Source: Hippea maritima DSM 10411
Lineage (GTDB): Bacteria; Campylobacterota_A; Desulfurellia; Desulfurellales; Hippeaceae
Length of the DNA: 64,000 bases
Assembly (NCBI RefSeq): GCF_000194135.1
Contig: NC_015318.1
Location: 386,501-450,500, forward strand
Direction: 5' to 3'
Part shown: positions 34,632 through 44,802 of the stretch, piece by piece
How the letters are laid out: every line of letters starts with the position of its first letter
How positions within the stretch are numbered: the first letter of the stretch is position 1
The notes under the pieces: generated by a model
What the model was told of the DNA's origin: nothing
Database searches by the model: none
What the model saw: the letters and a program-made list of their open reading frames with translations, nothing else
Program-made: the position numbers and the translations under genes

Positions 34632-34943
34632 TTAGGCTTTGATGTCTATTAGACTTCCTATCATTTCGTTTTGAGCCCTTATAACATTAACATTGGCTTT
34701 GTTTTGATCCTGGTTGCTTATCTGGTTTACCATCTGATCTGCGAGGCTTACATTATTGCCGTTTCTGTTGGGGGCTGCTTTTGATACTGTGGTTTTGGCT
34801 TCAACGCCACCACCCTTGGCTTCTTGATTGATAACATTTACCTGCTTATAGTTTTTTGTATTTATATTAGCTACATTGTTAGCCGTAATATCCTGCCTGT
34901 AAAACGCATTTTTAATTCCGCTTAACGATGTATTTATGTTCAT
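34632..34943 (-). CDS. Short flagellar rod-like protein
   Basis: 103 residues. The N-terminal stretch SLSGIKNAFYRQDITANNVAN is the rod/hook family signature, and the C-terminal MVNQISNQDQNKANVNVIRA with LIDIKA matches the conserved C-terminal helix (flg_bbr_C). The middle domain of FlgB/FlgC/FlgG is almost absent; FlgC is usually about 140 residues. Such minimal members occur in motile bacteria but their role is not clear to me. No other flagellar gene is adjacent. Ribosome site AGGGGGTGA. Confidence 0.75.
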   Translation of the reverse strand: MNINTSLSGIKNAFYRQDITANNVANINTKNYKQVNVINQEAKGGGVEAKTTVSKAAPNRNGNNVSLADQMVNQISNQDQNKANVNVIRAQNEMIGSLIDIKA

Positions 34944-35014
34944 AAGCTCACCCCCTTTTCTTTTTCACTTTTTAATAAACTTAACTCTTTTTGTTGTGAA
35001 TTCAATGGGGGATT

Positions 35015-35809
35015 TTATTTTTTTAGGCTCTCTATAACTATCTGGGCTGCTTTTTTGCCTGAATTTAACATTCCGCCGAATACAGGCCCCATTCTGTGAG
35101 AACCACTTACAGCAACTGCAGCCATGCCAGCCACTATTAGGCCTGGATATACCTCTTGAGTTTCCTCAATGGTTGACTGCTCTCCAACCTCAGCCCACAT
35201 AGGTTTTTCACCAATCACAACCCCTTCAGGTGTATTAAGCTTTATTCCTCCCTTGCGTGTTAAAATGTTGGCTATATCTGCATCATGTCCTGTAGCATCG
35301 ATTACGTATTTGCTTGTTACTACCAACGGATCTACAAGTAAGCCTGCCATATTAACAGTAGTCCAGCCGACAACGAGGCCATTAACCCTGTATTGTCCGT
35401 CTATCTTTTTAAATACGACATCCTCAACCTCTATAGCATTAAAAATCTTTGCACCTGCTTTAACGGTTTTTGATATGAGAGTGGTTGTAGCTTCTATAGA
35501 ATCCGCCGTGTAATAGCCATCTGTGTATTTTTCGTAGTTTATGCCGAATTCGTCTAAAATTTCCCTTCCTATCTCCTGTACGACTATTTCATTAAAAAGC
35601 ATTGCGCCGCCCCACATGCCGCCGCCAATGGTTAGCCTCTTATCAAATATAGCCACCTTTATATTGGCTTTTGCTAAATAGTATGCGCAAACCAATCCTG
35701 CAGGGCCACCACCAACAATGGTTACATCACACTCAAGGTAGTCAAGTAGTTTATTCATATACCTTTCTACTATGGCTCTTGAGATAACTCTTTCGTCTAA
35801 ATTATTCAT
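35015..35809 (-). CDS. thi4: Sulfide-dependent thiazole synthase (Thi4/ribulose-1,5-bisphosphate type)
   Basis: Makes the thiazole of thiamine from NAD, glycine and sulfide. About 264 residues. The dinucleotide fold is TIVGGGPAGLVCAYYLA (about residues 30-46), then GGGMWGGAML, and ATGHDADI (about 190), where yeast Thi4 has its sacrificial cysteine nearby; no Cys is present here, as in the archaeal enzymes that use free sulfide. SGSHRMGPVFGGM closes the site. ATG at 35809 is 8 bases after GGAGG; GTG at 35818 is less likely. No THI-box fits in the 12-base gap upstream. Confidence 0.92.
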   Translation of the reverse strand: MNNLDERVISRAIVERYMNKLLDYLECDVTIVGGGPAGLVCAYYLAKANIKVAIFDKRLTIGGGMWGGAMLFNEIVVQEIGREILDEFGINYEKYTDGYYTADSIEATTTLISKTVKAGAKIFNAIEVEDVVFKKIDGQYRVNGLVVGWTTVNMAGLLVDPLVVTSKYVIDATGHDADIANILTRKGGIKLNTPEGVVIGEKPMWAEVGEQSTIEETQEVYPGLIVAGMAAVAVSGSHRMGPVFGGMLNSGKKAAQIVIESLKK

Positions 35810-35821
35810 AAGATTCACCTC

Positions 35822-37366
35822 CTAATTTCTTCCTACATAATAAATGTGGTCTGGTAACTCAACCTTGGTTATTGTATATTTTATTAGGTTTTTGTGCCTT
35901 GAAATTATCAGGCCTTTTTTTGTTTTGCTTATTGGATGCATTTGCATTTTTAAATCCCTTTCAAGGTAGAAAAATAACCTCAAGTTTCCATCATCAGTCA
36001 TAACATACTTTGGTCGTTCTTGCAAAACAATTTTTGCTATTTTATGACCGAAATTTCTGTAGTTGGTGTAGTATGAGTAAAGATAGTACTTGTATGTTGT
36101 CTCAAAAAGAAATTTTAACGAAACAGAAAAGGCTATTAAACCAAGAAGTAGAGCGAATGATTGGGTAATGTCCTTTTTTAGTGCAAGTAATCCTGTTATT
36201 GCAATTATTAAACCGACTATACAACCAATATAGCTTGGGTTTTTTATAAACTCCCCACAGAATATAAATCCAATAAAAAAGAGTAATATTTCAAATATTA
36301 AAACACCTCTAAGTAATTTTTTGAAGTTCACTATTCCTTCTAAATATTCAAGCTCATAGTATAATATACCAAGAATAAATGAAGCTATGCCAAAAAGGAC
36401 AAGCGTGTATCTAATTCTACCATCTGGCAAGATTGCGTATACTAAAAAATTGGGTATAAATGCAGCCAAAAAGAAATCAAACAGTCTTTTTATTTGAGTT
36501 TCATTCTTTAATATCTCTCTAAATTCCAACCTGATACGTTTGTCCAAAAACAACAAAAGAGTAGCAGAAAATGGTAGGTAGTGAATAAAGAAACTTACAG
36601 GAAAGAAAAGAAAGTGGCCAACAACATCTCTTATCCGTTCTATGCTTAAAACCCTGTTTCCAGATGCCTGAAGGATAAAGCCTAAGGCATAATTGAGTCT
36701 GTGTATGTCGCCTTTTGATACCAGTAAAAGCCAGCCTAAAAATAAACCAACAATGAACAGACCACCCAATATTGTGTTTTTGGATAGTATGAGGCTTTTG
36801 TTCTTTCTTAATATGGCAAGGCTTATAAGCGTAAGATAGAAGTAATGAAGGGCAGGTAGGCCTTTGGTAAGCAGGGCTAACGCTGCAAAAACGCTCCCTG
36901 TGAATGTTTTTTCATGGAATATGCAAACCATTGAAGCAAATAGCAAGAACGAAAAAAACATATCTGTTTCTGCAAGCATACCATAGTGAAAATAGGCTAT
37001 ATACGATAACCCAAAAGAAAAGGCCCCAAATATGGCGGCCTCAAGTCCAACTGCATCTTTTAATGAAAATAGTATTAAAAGGAGAATGCCAAACATGGAT
37101 AAAACGGACACAGCCCTTGCTGAAAACTCATTTTCGCCAAATATTTTAAAGAATAAGGCTATAACTATGTTGTGCAATGGGGGTTTTCTAAAGTAATCCC
37201 TTCCCAGCACATGGGGTGTTGCATAGTCATGTGTATAATTCATCTCAAGTGCTATGATAGCCCTTCTTGGCTCTTCATGTTGAAAATACATCCTGCCCAA
37301 GTTGTAAAAGGCTGCAATCAGGTATATAGAAAAAAACAGAAGAAGGTGTTGCTTAGATATTCTCAT
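35822..37366 (-). CDS. Polytopic glycosyltransferase (PMT_2/ArnT-like)
   Basis: Membrane glycosyltransferase using a polyprenyl-linked sugar donor, 514 residues. The first loop has the acidic motif QHEEPRRAI (about residue 29), matching the DE-type catalytic motif of the GT-C superfamily, followed by GRDYFRKPPLHN. About ten membrane helices follow, then a short C-terminal globular part. Acceptor (lipid A, S-layer or protein) is unknown. It overlaps the shikimate kinase gene by 14 bases and lies 12 bases before thi4. Confidence 0.82.
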   Translation of the reverse strand: MRISKQHLLLFFSIYLIAAFYNLGRMYFQHEEPRRAIIALEMNYTHDYATPHVLGRDYFRKPPLHNIVIALFFKIFGENEFSARAVSVLSMFGILLLILFSLKDAVGLEAAIFGAFSFGLSYIAYFHYGMLAETDMFFSFLLFASMVCIFHEKTFTGSVFAALALLTKGLPALHYFYLTLISLAILRKNKSLILSKNTILGGLFIVGLFLGWLLLVSKGDIHRLNYALGFILQASGNRVLSIERIRDVVGHFLFFPVSFFIHYLPFSATLLLFLDKRIRLEFREILKNETQIKRLFDFFLAAFIPNFLVYAILPDGRIRYTLVLFGIASFILGILYYELEYLEGIVNFKKLLRGVLIFEILLFFIGFIFCGEFIKNPSYIGCIVGLIIAITGLLALKKDITQSFALLLGLIAFSVSLKFLFETTYKYYLYSYYTNYRNFGHKIAKIVLQERPKYVMTDDGNLRLFFYLERDLKMQMHPISKTKKGLIISRHKNLIKYTITKVELPDHIYYVGRN

Positions 37367-37862
37367 CTATCAACTCTTTTAGTTTTTCTGCTGCTATTGT
37401 GGCGTTTTTGAAGTGATTCTCGAATATAATGTCCGCATATCGTTCATACAGTGCTGTTCTTTCTTTGTACATCTCGGCTATCGTTTGGTCTTTGGGTTTT
37501 GCTAATCCCCTTAAGCTATAATCACCAAGCCTCTTTTTTATCTCTTCAAAGCTCACTTTTATGTAAACAACGAGACTTACATTTTTTAGATACTCCATAG
37601 CCTTTTTTGAATACACCACACTGCCGCCGGTTGATATGATGCTGTGTTCCGGGTTTAGTGATAGTATAGTTTCCTCTTCGATCTGTCTTAGCTTTAGATA
37701 TCCTTTACTATCCACTATTTGTTGAAGGGTTCTTTTGGTGTTGTTTTGTATGATTATATCTGTGTCTATGAAGTTGAATCTCATCATCTTGGCCAATATT
37801 ACGCCTATGCTGCTTTTGCCTGAAGAGGGCATGCCAATCAAAGATACATTCATGCGCCCCAT
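37353..37862 (-). CDS. aroK: Shikimate kinase
   Basis: Phosphorylates shikimate in chorismate synthesis. The P-loop GMPSSGKSSIGVILA lies near the start, FIDTDIIIQ (shikimate-binding Asp) at about residue 36, and STGGSVVYSKKAM at about 80. The lid is replaced by a basic region (RLGDYSLRGLAKP). I take ATG at 37862, 5 bases after AAAGG; ATG at 37853 is also possible. Length about 169 is normal. It overlaps the glycosyltransferase, probably co-transcribed. Confidence 0.92.
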   Translation of the reverse strand: MGRMNVSLIGMPSSGKSSIGVILAKMMRFNFIDTDIIIQNNTKRTLQQIVDSKGYLKLRQIEEETILSLNPEHSIISTGGSVVYSKKAMEYLKNVSLVVYIKVSFEEIKKRLGDYSLRGLAKPKDQTIAEMYKERTALYERYADIIFENHFKNATIAAEKLKELIDENI

Positions 37863-37933
37863 TTTAACCTTTTTCTTGAAAAATGGCAAAATTCATATAA
37901 ACTAAAAGGCGGTAAATTTGGGAGGTGTTTGGT

Positions 37934-38485
37934 ATGACTTACGATGAGGCAAGGAGTCTCCTTGAGACATACACAAAAAGTGAAAGCCTTTTGAGGCATG
38001 CAATCTGTGTTGAGACTGCTATGCGATGTTATGCTAAAAAGTTTGGAGAGGATGAAGAAAAGTGGGCTATTGTAGGTCTATTGCATGATTTTGACTATGA
38101 AAAATACCCGGATGAGCATCCATACAGGGGCGCGGAGATCCTGAAGGAAAAAGGGCTTGATGAGGATATGATAGAGGCTATTTTGGGCCATGCAAATTAC
38201 ACAGGTGTTGAAAGAAAAACATTGATGGCAAAGACACTGTTCGCCGTGGATGAGTTAAGTGGCTTTCTTTATGCGTATGCTTTGGTTAGACCCACCAAAA
38301 ACCTAAAGGATATAAAGCTAAAGTCGGTTAAAAAGAAGCTGAAGGATAAGGCATTTGCCAAGGGTGTAAACAGGGAGGATATAGAGCTTGGGGCAAAAGA
38401 GCTTGGTGTTGATTTGGGCGAACATATACTGTTTGTGGCTGAATGTTTACAGAATAACGCAAAAGCAATAGGACTTGAGGAATAG
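37934..38485 (+). CDS. HD-domain phosphohydrolase-like protein
   Basis: About 183 residues. The HD metal site is complete: SLLRHAICVE (about residue 21), GLLHDFDYEKYP (about 49), and a downstream LGHANYTG and TLFAVDELSG supply the later His and Asp. These HDIG-type stand-alone proteins are common; the substrate is unknown. GGAGG at 37921 is 8 bases before the ATG, preferred over GTG at 37925. It precedes efp by 14 bases. Confidence 0.85.
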   Translation: MTYDEARSLLETYTKSESLLRHAICVETAMRCYAKKFGEDEEKWAIVGLLHDFDYEKYPDEHPYRGAEILKEKGLDEDMIEAILGHANYTGVERKTLMAKTLFAVDELSGFLYAYALVRPTKNLKDIKLKSVKKKLKDKAFAKGVNREDIELGAKELGVDLGEHILFVAECLQNNAKAIGLEE

Positions 38486-38499
38486 AAAGGAGAAGGGTT

Positions 38500-39072
38500 A
38501 TGGCTGAGATGATTGCAACGAACGAATTTAAGAGGGGTGTTAAACTTGAGATAGAAGGCGATCCTTATGAAATTGTCGATTATGAGCATGTAAAGCCGGG
38601 AAAAGGACAGGCCTTTGTTAGGGTTAAGCTAAAGAATCTAAAAACGGAAAATGTGGTTGAGAAGACCTATAAGTCTGGAACAAAACTGCAGAAGGCCGAA
38701 GTTGAAGAAAGGATGATGCAGTATTTATATAAAGACAACGACGGTTATCAGTTCATGGATTTGAATACCTATGACCAATACTCGATTTCAGAGGATGTTA
38801 TGGGTGATGCAGCCAAGTTCATACAGGAGAACAAAGAAGCAACCGTTATGCTTTACAACGGCTTGCCTATCGGTGTGTCTTTGCCGAACTTTGTTGAACT
38901 TAAAATAGTTGAAACAGAACCTGGTTTTAAAGGCGATACTGCAGCAACAGGCACAAAGCCTGCAACATTGGAGACAGGTGCAGTTGTTCAGGTGCCGTTC
39001 TTTTTAAAGGAAGGCGATATTATAAAGATAGACACACGAACGGGAGAGTATGTAGAGCGCGTTAATAAATAA
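38500..39072 (+). CDS. efp: Translation elongation factor P
   Basis: Relieves ribosome stalling at proline runs. 190 residues with the normal three barrels. The modifiable lysine is at the loop KPGKGQAF (about residue 36), so a lysine-type modification is expected. The C-terminal TGEYVERV ends the third domain. GAAAGGAG lies just upstream. The stop codon overlaps the start of the transporter gene by one base (TAATG). Confidence 0.97.
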   Translation: MAEMIATNEFKRGVKLEIEGDPYEIVDYEHVKPGKGQAFVRVKLKNLKTENVVEKTYKSGTKLQKAEVEERMMQYLYKDNDGYQFMDLNTYDQYSISEDVMGDAAKFIQENKEATVMLYNGLPIGVSLPNFVELKIVETEPGFKGDTAATGTKPATLETGAVVQVPFFLKEGDIIKIDTRTGEYVERVNK

Positions 39073-40202
39073 TGAGAGTTTTAACAAACCCATTTTTTCT
39101 TCTAATCTCCATTGCTCTTGCGCATTTTGTTAATGATTGGTATTCGCTTTTAATAGCGCCGGCGATTCCTTTAATTAAAAAATCCTACGGCATAAACTAC
39201 CTACAATCGGGCATGCTTCTAAGCGTGCCCTATTTTCTATCTGCTATTTTACAGGCTCCGATTGCCCATTTCTCTGAAAACTACGCAAAAAGGAAAACGG
39301 TTCTTATAGGCGGTTTTTTGATACTCTCTTTATCCTATCTTCTGTTTTATCTGTCCAATTCCTACTATTCAGCTCTTTTTGCTACTATTCTTATAGGTAT
39401 AGGGCTTGGGACATATCACCCACAGGGTATGGGGATCTTGAGCAGTGTATTTAAAGAAAAGAAGGGTATGGCCATAGGATTAAACGGTGTGGGTGGTGCA
39501 TTGGGTTATTTCTTTGCTCCCATCTCAATGGGTTATCTGTTGTCCCTATATGGCACAAAAGCCTTTTTGATTGTGTCTATACCGGGATTTGTTATAGCTG
39601 TTATACTTTTTATCTTTGTAAAAATAGAAGAGCAACCCATAAAAACATCGTTTAAAAGCACCATAACAAAAGACCTGCTTATGCTTGGCCTTGTTGCGAT
39701 TGTTATACCGTTTTTTTCAAGGGGTATCTCATCCTTTTTGCCTGCGTATTTTTATGCTAACGGGTCAAATATATTGGATGCCAACCTGAAGGCTTCGGTT
39801 ATGTTGCTTGCGGGCCTTATAGCTCAACCTTTGGGTGGTGCCATATCGGATAAGATAGGGAGAAAACAGACTATTTCTATCAGTTATTTTATGATGGGTG
39901 TGTTTTTGGCTTTGTTTATATCAAAGCCCAGCTTGATTTTTCTGTTCTTTATGGGGTTTTTTATGTCTCTTTCCATTCCCGTTAGACACGCTTTTGCGGC
40001 TGAGGTTGGCGGTAAGAAGGTAAACTCAAATATTGCTGTTGTTTTCGGAATGGTGATGGTGGGTTCATCTATTGCTCCCAGCATTGTTGGAGCTTTGGCA
40101 GACCATTTTGGATTTAAGGTTGCCTTCGGTTTCAATGTGGCGATTGCAATAGCAGGAAGCCTGCTCGTATGGGCGATTAAAAAACCACACAAGCAGGCTT
40201 AG
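39072..40202 (+). CDS. Major facilitator superfamily transporter (Fsr/fosmidomycin-resistance-like)
   Basis: 376 residues with about 12 membrane helices. The first helix ALAHFVNDWYSLLIAPAIPL matches the Fsr group, and the loop between helices 8 and 9 (GGAISDKIGRKQT) is the conserved MFS loop. Probably an efflux carrier for an unknown compound. It is translationally coupled to efp, though a functional link is not evident. Its stop is 4 bases from the convergent amt gene. Confidence 0.85.
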   Translation: MRVLTNPFFLLISIALAHFVNDWYSLLIAPAIPLIKKSYGINYLQSGMLLSVPYFLSAILQAPIAHFSENYAKRKTVLIGGFLILSLSYLLFYLSNSYYSALFATILIGIGLGTYHPQGMGILSSVFKEKKGMAIGLNGVGGALGYFFAPISMGYLLSLYGTKAFLIVSIPGFVIAVILFIFVKIEEQPIKTSFKSTITKDLLMLGLVAIVIPFFSRGISSFLPAYFYANGSNILDANLKASVMLLAGLIAQPLGGAISDKIGRKQTISISYFMMGVFLALFISKPSLIFLFFMGFFMSLSIPVRHAFAAEVGGKKVNSNIAVVFGMVMVGSSIAPSIVGALADHFGFKVAFGFNVAIAIAGSLLVWAIKKPHKQA

Positions 40203-40206
40203 GTTT

Positions 40207-41502
40207 TTAGAGTTCGAATCCTTTTTCGGTGTGTATTGCTATATCCAGACCCTTGATCTCATCCTCCTCATCGACCCTTAAGCCACCGGTTAGAATCGAT
40301 GTTGCCTTTACAGAGATAAATGTGCCTATAGCCACAAAAACAATCGTTGCAACAACGCCTATAAGCTGAATAACTATCTGGTGGCTTCCGCCGTAGATTA
40401 ATCCCCTTGCGAAATTTACTTTTGGATCAGCGAATAACCCTATGGCTATCATGCCCCATATACCGTTTAGACCATGCACACCAAATACATCCAATGAATC
40501 ATCATACCCTAATTTGTACTTTAGATATCCCGTTGCAACCCAGCTTATTAATCCTGCTATGAATCCTATTGCGATAGCGCCTGTATTGTTAACAAACCCA
40601 GCTGCAGGCGTTATGGCAACAAGACCAGCAACTGCTCCAGATACAAAGCCCAGAATTGTTGGGTGTCTGTGAATAGACCAATCCATTATCATCCACGATA
40701 TTGCCCCCATTGCACCTGCTGTGTTTGTCGTTAGGAATGCATTTGATGCCAATGCTCCCGATGAGATGGCGCTTCCGGCATTAAATCCAAACCATCCAAA
40801 CCATAAAAGTCCTGCACCGAGTGCGGTTAGAGCTATTGATGAGGGCTGCATGGAAATTTTCCTAAAACCTTTTCGTTTGCCTATCATTAATGCAAACACC
40901 AATCCTGCAATTCCCGAGTTGGTTTCAACAACCAAGCCGCCGGCAAAATCTGCTATACCCATTTTTGCAAGCCATCCGCCGCCCCATACCCAATGTGCAA
41001 GCGGTGTATATACAATGGTTGACCAAATAATGCTGAACACCACCCATGAACTGAATTTGACCCTTTCAACAATAGAGCCGCTAATGAGCGCTGTGGTTAT
41101 AGCAGCAAATGTTAGCTGAAAAGCAGCAAAAGCAAGCACAGAAACATGGGTTGAGTCAAACACGATATTTATATTTGTGCTCATTAAGAGATACCTGAGG
41201 TTGCCTATTATGCCGTTTATATCTGTTCCAAAAGCTAAGCTAAACTGAAATATGACCCACAAAACACTAACTATTCCATAACTTACAAACGACATGCCCA
41301 TGGTGTTTAAAACGTTTTTACTTCTCGACATGCCCCCGTAGAACAGTGCAAGCCCCGCTGGCGTCATCATCATAACAAGCGCAGCGGATATTAAAACCCA
41401 GGCTGTGTCTCCTGAATTGATACTTGCATTGGAAGCAAAGGCAAGCGAGGGCAGGGCTAAAAATACTAATAAACCCGTCATAATTTTGCTAATAAATTTC
41501 AT
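40207..41502 (-). CDS. amt: Ammonium transporter Amt (copy 1)
   Basis: Trimeric ammonium channel of the inner membrane, 431 residues with a signal-like first helix (ending SLAFA). The twin pore histidines are visible as DSTHVSV (about residue 130) and VFGVHGLNGIWG (about 335); the aromatic gate and SGSIVERVKF are also conserved. It is last of the glnK-amt-amt operon. A 443-base part of it (40970-41412) is almost identical to copy 2, while the rest differs clearly. Confidence 0.96.
   Translation of the reverse strand: MKFISKIMTGLLVFLALPSLAFASNASINSGDTAWVLISAALVMMMTPAGLALFYGGMSRSKNVLNTMGMSFVSYGIVSVLWVIFQFSLAFGTDINGIIGNLRYLLMSTNINIVFDSTHVSVLAFAAFQLTFAAITTALISGSIVERVKFSSWVVFSIIWSTIVYTPLAHWVWGGGWLAKMGIADFAGGLVVETNSGIAGLVFALMIGKRKGFRKISMQPSSIALTALGAGLLWFGWFGFNAGSAISSGALASNAFLTTNTAGAMGAISWMIMDWSIHRHPTILGFVSGAVAGLVAITPAAGFVNNTGAIAIGFIAGLISWVATGYLKYKLGYDDSLDVFGVHGLNGIWGMIAIGLFADPKVNFARGLIYGGSHQIVIQLIGVVATIVFVAIGTFISVKATSILTGGLRVDEEDEIKGLDIAIHTEKGFEL
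40970..41412. repeat. 443-bp tract almost identical to 42479-42921 (amt gene conversion)
   Basis: Direct repeat with 42479-42921. I see one difference, in the sequence GACCA(A/G)ATAATG, giving 442 of 443 matches, third codon positions included. On both sides identity drops abruptly to that of diverged paralogues. Confidence 0.93.
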
Positions 41503-41715
41503 CCAAAACCCCCCTTTGATATTTAGACCATTTATAGCATAATATATTCCAATGCTGTGAATACAGTAAATATTATTTATTTAATTTATTAAATTATATA
41601 TTATACGAATTTTGTATATAAAAATGACAATGTATACACAATTATGTTAATATTTTAATGTAATGATGTCGTAAACAGCGCTATGCTTAAAATAACGCTG
41701 TTTACGTATGGAATA
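41503..41715. other. AT-rich gap between the two amt genes
   Basis: 213 bases without a gene. A possible stem AACAGCG / CGCTGTT (about 41675-41702) follows copy 2 in its reading direction and may be a partial terminator. Confidence 0.4.
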
Positions 41716-43011
41716 TTACAGCTCAAATCCTTTTTCTGTATGTATTGCTATATCGAGTCCTTTTTCCTCGGATTCTTCATCAACTCTTAGCCCGTTTGTT
41801 AGCAGCGATGTAATTTTTACAATAATAAATGTTCCGACTGCCGAATAGGCAATTGTTGCCAAAACCGCTACAAGCTGAACAAAAAGCTGGTTAGAATTGC
41901 CGTATAAAAGGCCTTTTGCTCCGCCTATCGCGGGATCTGCAAAAATACCAGTAGCAAGTGCTCCCCATATGCCGTTTAATCCATGAACCCCGAATGCATC
42001 CAAAGAATCGTCATAGCCAAGTTTATATTTTAAGTAACTTGATCCGAACCACCCCAAAACACCTGACACTGCTCCTATTATCAGTGCTCCTAAGATGTTT
42101 ACAAATCCTGCAGCCGGTGTAATAGCTACAAGACCGGCCACAGCACCCGATGCAGCACCAAGCATTGTGGGATGTTTATGAGCAACCCATTCAGTAGACA
42201 TCCAGCTTATTGCTCCTATAGCTGCTGCAGTATTTGTTGATAAAAAAGCAGAACCTGACAAGCCGTCTGCGGCAAGTTCACTTCCGGCATTAAATCCAAA
42301 CCATCCAAGCCACAAAAGTGCAGCGCCAAGAACAGTTAAGACTATTGAAGCCGGCGACATTGCTATTTTCTTAAACCCTCTTCTTTTGCCGAGCATAAGA
42401 CAGAATACTAAACCCGCTATACCTGCGTTTATGTGGACTACCGTTCCCCCCGCAAAATCCAGTGTGCCTAATTTTGACAGCCATCCGCCGCCCCATACCC
42501 AATGTGCAAGCGGTGTATATACAATGGTTGACCAGATAATGCTGAACACCACCCATGAACTGAATTTGACCCTTTCAACAATAGAGCCGCTAATGAGCGC
42601 TGTGGTTATAGCAGCAAATGTTAGCTGAAAAGCAGCAAAAGCAAGCACAGAAACATGGGTTGAGTCAAACACGATATTTATATTTGTGCTCATTAAGAGA
42701 TACCTGAGGTTGCCTATTATGCCGTTTATATCTGTTCCAAAAGCTAAGCTAAACTGAAATATGACCCACAAAACACTAACTATTCCATAACTTACAAACG
42801 ACATGCCCATGGTGTTTAAAACGTTTTTACTTCTCGACATGCCCCCGTAGAACAGTGCAAGCCCCGCTGGCGTCATCATCATAACAAGCGCAGCGGATAT
42901 TAAAACCCAGGCTGTGTCTCCAGAGTCAATGGATTTTGTGGCTGCAAATGCAATAGATGGTATAACCCATAAAAACAGTGTCAAACCCACCAATCTTTTA
43001 AATGATTTCAT
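41716..43011 (-). CDS. amt: Ammonium transporter Amt (copy 2)
   Basis: 431 residues, same architecture as copy 1, with pore histidines in DSTHVSV and AFGVHGLNGIWG. The start at 43011 has AAGGAGG 5 bases upstream; the longer frame from 43032 overlaps glnK. It follows glnK by 10 bases, the usual glnK-amt pairing in which PII plugs the channel when nitrogen is plentiful. Residues ~20-170 are encoded by the tract shared with copy 1. Confidence 0.96.
   Translation of the reverse strand: MKSFKRLVGLTLFLWVIPSIAFAATKSIDSGDTAWVLISAALVMMMTPAGLALFYGGMSRSKNVLNTMGMSFVSYGIVSVLWVIFQFSLAFGTDINGIIGNLRYLLMSTNINIVFDSTHVSVLAFAAFQLTFAAITTALISGSIVERVKFSSWVVFSIIWSTIVYTPLAHWVWGGGWLSKLGTLDFAGGTVVHINAGIAGLVFCLMLGKRRGFKKIAMSPASIVLTVLGAALLWLGWFGFNAGSELAADGLSGSAFLSTNTAAAIGAISWMSTEWVAHKHPTMLGAASGAVAGLVAITPAAGFVNILGALIIGAVSGVLGWFGSSYLKYKLGYDDSLDAFGVHGLNGIWGALATGIFADPAIGGAKGLLYGNSNQLFVQLVAVLATIAYSAVGTFIIVKITSLLTNGLRVDEESEEKGLDIAIHTEKGFEL
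42479..42921. repeat. Partner of the 443-bp tract at 40970-41412
   Basis: Lies in amt copy 2 at the corresponding position, offset 1,509 bases. Confidence 0.93.
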
Positions 43012-43021
43012 TCCAACCTCC

Positions 43022-43468
<447 letters not shown>

Positions 43469-43517
43469 TCACAAAAATGTTAATTAGAATACAATAATGT
43501 AATAATCTATTTAAATC

Positions 43518-43546
43518 TTGACAAAATAGGCGATCATGTGGATACT
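43518..43546 (+). promoter_or_regulatory. Promoter of hisS-aspS
   Basis: TTGACA (43518-43523), 17 bases, GATACT (43541-43546), 23 bases before hisS. Confidence 0.65.
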
Positions 43547-43569
43547 CGTTGTGTTTTTGGAGGTAGCAG

Positions 43570-44802
43570 ATGGAAATTTTGAGAGGTTTTAAAGATATAT
43601 TACCGCAGGATATAAAAAAATGGCAAAAACTTGAAAAGGTAGCCAGAGAAACACTTGAGTCGTTTGGTTACAAGGAGATCAGAACTCCGATTTTAGAGAA
43701 AACATCCCTTTTTGCAAGGAGTGTGGGTGAGACCACGGATATAGTTGAAAAGGAGATGTACATATTCTTGGACAAAAGCGGCGAATCTGTAACACTCAGG
43801 CCCGAAGGTACAGCAGGCACGGTAAGGGCTTTTATCGATAACCACCTTGAGAATTACCCTTTTAAAAAGTACTACTACATTGGTCCTATGTTCAGGTACG
43901 AAAGACCTCAAAAAGGTAGATTGAGGCAGTTTCATCAGATAGGCATAGAGGTGTTTGGCATAGATAACCCAGCGGTGGATGCTGAGGTGGTTTTGGTTGA
44001 CAAGATCATGCTTGACAAACTCAACATAAGCGATCTGAGGATAGAGATAAACAACATAGGTTGTCCTGACTGCAGGCCGGAATACTCAAAAAGACTCAAA
44101 GAGTATTTTCAATTGCATAAGGGTGAGCTTTGCGATGACTGTAGAAGGAGGCTTGATAGGAATCCTCTGAGAATTCTCGATTGTAAAAATAATACTTGCT
44201 CTCAAATTGCCAAAGGTGCACCAAAGATTATAGAGTTTGTGTGCGATAGCTGCAAAAACCATTATGAAAAAGTTAAAAATAACCTTACAGCGTTGGGCAT
44301 AGAATTTGAGGAAAATCCACATCTGGTAAGGGGACTTGATTATTACACAAAATTTGTTTTTGAGATAATTACAGACAAACTTGGAGCCCAAGGAACGGTT
44401 TCTGCCGGTGGCAGATATGACAATCTTGTTGAGCAGCTGGGTGGTAAGCCCACAAGCGGTATAGGTTTTGCATCGGGTTGTGAGAGGCTTATAAATTTAA
44501 TGGATGAAGACGAAACTCAAGGTATTGATTATTATATAGCCAATTTGGATGAGGATGTTTATGCTATGGATATAGCAAGAAAGCTCTCTTTAACAGGCAG
44601 AAGCGTGTATGTTGAGTATGAAAGCAGAAGCCTAAAATCGATGCTGAAAAAGGCTGATAAGATGAATGCCCGTTTTGTTGTTATAGTTGGGGAGAACGAA
44701 AAAAATAAAGGGATCATTATTGTTAAGGATATGGAAGACTCAACCCAAGAAGAGAAACAGGTAAATAAATTTATAGAAGATGAGGTGGCAAGATGGCAAT
44801 AG
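43570..44802 (+). CDS. hisS: Histidyl-tRNA synthetase
   Basis: Class II synthetase, 410 residues. Motif 1 lies in the first 60 residues, motif 2 is [17 protein letters not shown] (about residues 107-123), the His A motif is [14 protein letters not shown] (about 257), and motif 3 is [12 protein letters not shown] (about 297). The C-terminal anticodon-binding domain begins near 320. GGAGG lies just before the ATG. It overlaps aspS by 10 bases. Confidence 0.97.
   Translation: MEILRGFKDILPQDIKKWQKLEKVARETLESFGYKEIRTPILEKTSLFARSVGETTDIVEKEMYIFLDKSGESVTLRPEGTAGTVRAFIDNHLENYPFKKYYYIGPMFRYERPQKGRLRQFHQIGIEVFGIDNPAVDAEVVLVDKIMLDKLNISDLRIEINNIGCPDCRPEYSKRLKEYFQLHKGELCDDCRRRLDRNPLRILDCKNNTCSQIAKGAPKIIEFVCDSCKNHYEKVKNNLTALGIEFEENPHLVRGLDYYTKFVFEIITDKLGAQGTVSAGGRYDNLVEQLGGKPTSGIGFASGCERLINLMDEDETQGIDYYIANLDEDVYAMDIARKLSLTGRSVYVEYESRSLKSMLKKADKMNARFVVIVGENEKNKGIIIVKDMEDSTQEEKQVNKFIEDEVARWQ

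Noticed and set aside
35810-35821. TPP riboswitch for the Thi4-type gene
   Set aside because: Only 12 bases separate it from the upstream gene, and no THI-box motif is seen there or before thiE.
40207-43011. Simple recent tandem duplication of amt
   Set aside because: Only 443 bases are near-identical; the remainder is strongly diverged, so conversion of part of an old duplicate fits better.
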